From: Trema orientale | Lineage: Eukaryota > Streptophyta > Magnoliopsida > Rosales > Cannabaceae | Direction of reading: 5' to 3' | Length of the DNA stretch: 64,000 nt | Assembly (NCBI GenBank): GCA_002914845.1 | Contig: JXTC01000024.1 | Span: 674,347 to 738,346, forward strand | Shown: positions 61,830 to 64,000 of the stretch, in pieces | How positions within the stretch are numbered: position 1 is the stretch's first letter | Layout: every line of letters starts with the position of its first letter | Program-made: the position numbers and the translations under genes | Notes under the pieces: generated by a model | Told to the model about the DNA's origin: nothing | The model's input: only the letters and a program-made list of their open reading frames with translations | The model's database searches: none

Positions 61830-62941
61830 TTTTTTAACACAATTTTACTAAATGACCATTATTTTCTTTCCTTTTGTAGTTAAGTGACAAAGTGAATAAG
61901 TTTTTATTATAATTTGTGTCTATTAAATTTATTTTAAAATAAAAAAATCCAATATGTGTGTGTGTATATATATATATTAAGGAAGGAGCCGATAATCATG
62001 TAATCAGTTAATCGATTTACATTTTCTCAATTAAAAAATAGTGGCTTTAACAAACATGATAATTTAGAAATCATAAATTCATATATCTTAATGAAATTAC
62101 GATGCTTTTAGAAACTCATTATTACAAAATGTCTTTTTCTTTCTCTGTGTTTAGATTTATATCCATTTGCTATTCATAAAAGATAAAGATTTTATTTTTT
62201 TAAGGAAATAAATTGTGAATAATTGATTCTATAATATCTAAAACTATTACAGTAGTCATTCGACTCATTCCTTCATTTTCTCCATATCTTCACATGATCT
62301 TGAGGTGGGGTGGCCGATAGTACCCACTGCCAAACGGTCAGCATTGCACAAAAATAAATAAATAAACAAAATCGGTGAAAAGGATACATAGAAACAAAAT
62401 ATGTGCCACATTAGTAACTTGAGAGGCAACAACGTACAGTAGTGTCAAACGTCAATAGAGTCACCGTCGTTTTGAAATCGATATATATCTAATCTCTGCC
62501 ACATGGCCGAAGCTGAGTTCCCTTGTCTAGTCCTGTCACTTTGGAGCAAAATATTGGGCAAACTCCAATTCACAGAATCATCCGAAACCCTTTCAAATAT
62601 CTAATCAAATCCCAACACGCAACGCGTATTTGTGTCGACAAGAGTTTCGTCAGCTCTCCAACGAAGGGCTTTGATGCATAGACGTGTGTGACGCTAGTAG
62701 AACATATTTTAATATTATATAAAAATGTTTCAATATAAAAACTGGAAATAATAAGACCCGTTTGGTTCGTGATTTGAAAATAGATGATTTGAAAAATGGA
62801 ATATTTAAACAGAGAATTTGAGAATTAGGAAGAAAAACGTGTTTTTGAAAATGTGTTTGGTTATTATATTTTCTTATTCTTTTTCGGATTAAAAAATTTA
62901 AAATTGTATTTGATAGTGTTATATTTGAAACAAGATTAAAC
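61830..62941. other. Intergenic up to the copia LTR
   Basis: 62270-62680 is less AT-rich but has no convincing frame. 62755-62870 carries ACCCGTTTGGTTCGTGATTTG and a second GTGTTTGGTTATTAT, resembling MITE ends. No gene recognised. Confidence 0.35.
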
Positions 62942-63426
62942 TGTTAGGAAATTGTATTTGCCACATATATTTTGGACAATTATATTGGGCCATATTGTTC
63001 TTAAGCAGACCCAATAAGTGATTTAATTAAAGTTGGGTCAGGATATCCAACTGGGTATAGATACCAATGTGGATACCCTGTTAGTCACCCAGTTAGGGTT
63101 TGATGGATACCCAATAAGGGACTATATAAAGAACCTCTTAGGGTTATGGTCCCTGTAGCCAAAAGAACACGTACGCTTAATTCTCTATAACCTACCATCA
63201 GTGACAGAGAATTCCATCTGAGTGACATTAGGCTTTTAGGATACAGAAGATCAAACCCTCTAGCGATTACAGTTAATTTCTTACGCTTCCGCCTCAGGTT
63301 CATCGTCAAGACTACGGTATTGAATCATGGACTCAGGTATACTTAATGAATTGCTTCCTATCAATTTTACATGAATGTTCTAGGGTTTGTATTTGGTTTT
63401 GCAATCCTTTATATTCAAATCTAACA
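62942..63426 (+). repeat. 5' LTR (485 bp) of the second copia element
   Basis: Perfect 6-bp terminal inverted repeat TGTTAG/CTAACA. A TATA box ACTATATAAAG at 63121-63131 lies in the expected U3 position. Confidence 0.88.
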
Positions 63427-63428
63427 AG

Positions 63429-63440
63429 TGGTATCAGAGC
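63429..63440 (+). other. Primer-binding site (tRNA-iMet)
   Basis: TGGTATCAGAGC, two bases (AG) after the LTR end, identical to the site of the copia at 5333-10365. Confidence 0.95.
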
Positions 63441-63697
63441 GGGATTTCATGTTAAAATTGATTAGGTTTTCATGCATGTCTGTAGTTTTCAAAATCTATG
63501 CCTATTTGGATTTCTAGGGTTTAGATTATACATGCATGATTTGTAATTTTACATGATTTGTAATTTTACATGATTTATTGAGTATTTAATGCTATGAGGG
63601 TCAGGTTTTGGCTTTTGGGTCGTTCATATTTCGGATTTGGGGCCAAAAACATCATTTTCGGGTTTTTTTGATGTTTGGAGCCATTCTAGATCGCACT

Positions 63698-63756
63698 GTG
63701 AACAGTGTTTTCGGTAGACCGGTTCAGGTTTTCGGTCTACCGGAAACACTATTCAC
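63698..63756 (+). repeat. 24-bp inverted repeat in the copia leader
   Basis: Arm 63698-63721 (GTGAACAGTGTTTTCGGTAG then ACCG) and arm 63733-63756 pair with two mismatches around an 11-base loop. In the RNA it would form a stable stem about 270 bases after the primer-binding site. Confidence 0.85.
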
Positions 63757-64000
63757 AGGATTGATTTTTCAGCAAAATTTTGAGTTTTCGGTCGAATTTT
63801 GGGCTGATTTCGGTCATTTTTAATTTAAATCATGGAGTTTCAACCCATTTTCGACCTACTAAGGACTAGAACGACCCTCACTTTGTCCGTTGAAAACCTT
63901 ATTTAGTTCTAGGGTTGATAAAGTGAAGAGCCAATTCAGAAAGATCGAATCTGACAATTTGGTCTCTGTCAGATTCGGTCGACCGAAAGTGGCTTTTCGG

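Larger units (their letters stand above)
62942..64000 (+). mobile_element. Ty1/copia element, 5' LTR and leader (runs off the window)
   Basis: An LTR bounded by TGTTAG...CTAACA, a tRNA-iMet primer-binding site two bases later, and at least 560 bp of untranslated leader. No gag start is seen before the window ends, so the leader is long. The LTR shares the TGTTAGG start with the copia at 5333 but is otherwise different, so they are separate families. Confidence 0.88.

Overview
The window reads as nuclear DNA of a flowering plant, probably a woody or herbaceous eudicot. The genes are split by introns with GT-AG borders, flanks are strongly AT-rich, and Ty1/copia, LINE, CACTA-like and MITE-like repeats lie between small genes. 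A Rab GTPase of the RABA1 type, a PPTC7-type PP2C pair and CEP-like secreted peptides are all plant-style families. The species cannot be told from sequence alone.

Layout. 1-1080: first exon and 5' leader of a RABA1-type GTPase on the minus strand; the rest lies beyond the left edge. 1.1-4.5 kb: gene-poor, with one promoter-like island and a possible SINE. 4.5-10.9 kb: a LINE remnant (plus strand) split by a complete but inactive Ty1/copia element (minus strand, 5333-10365) whose two 524-bp LTRs are about 97% identical. 12.6-13.4 kb: a two-exon gene for an unrecognised 103-residue protein. 13.6-18.5 kb: a cluster of short DNA transposons. 19.6 kb: an orphan defensin-like exon.

20.7-32.7 kb: a large inverted duplication. 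Two intact eight-exon PIG-F genes (GPI-anchor assembly) stand head to head, copy A on minus (21170-23948) and copy B on plus (29609-32270). The 5.6 kb between them holds an orphan spliced 5' leader and several families of palindromic repeats, including a hairpin array built on GGTTTCC. A third, decayed PIG-F copy (C) lies at about 46.3-48.8 kb.

33.7-50 kb: three paralogous single-exon genes for small secreted peptides ending in PSPGIG(H/N) (34615, 37995, 49639). Two of them sit downstream of PIG-F copies B and C, so PIG-F and peptide gene were probably copied as one unit. All three share an upstream block 650-850 bp before the start codon. A 5'-truncated LINE with a clear target-site duplication (38734-41346) interrupts this tract.

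52.5-57.1 kb: two tandem, apparently intronless genes for PPTC7-like PP2C phosphatases on minus. 57.7-62.9 kb: no genes, but CACTA-like and MITE-like repeats, two of them carrying an expanding TCAAGAATC minisatellite. 62942-64000: 5' LTR, primer-binding site and leader of a second copia element running off the right edge.

The strongest candidates for further study are the peptide gene array with its shared upstream block, the inverted PIG-F pair with nearly identical 3' exons, and the hairpin and flip-prone repeats between the PIG-F copies.
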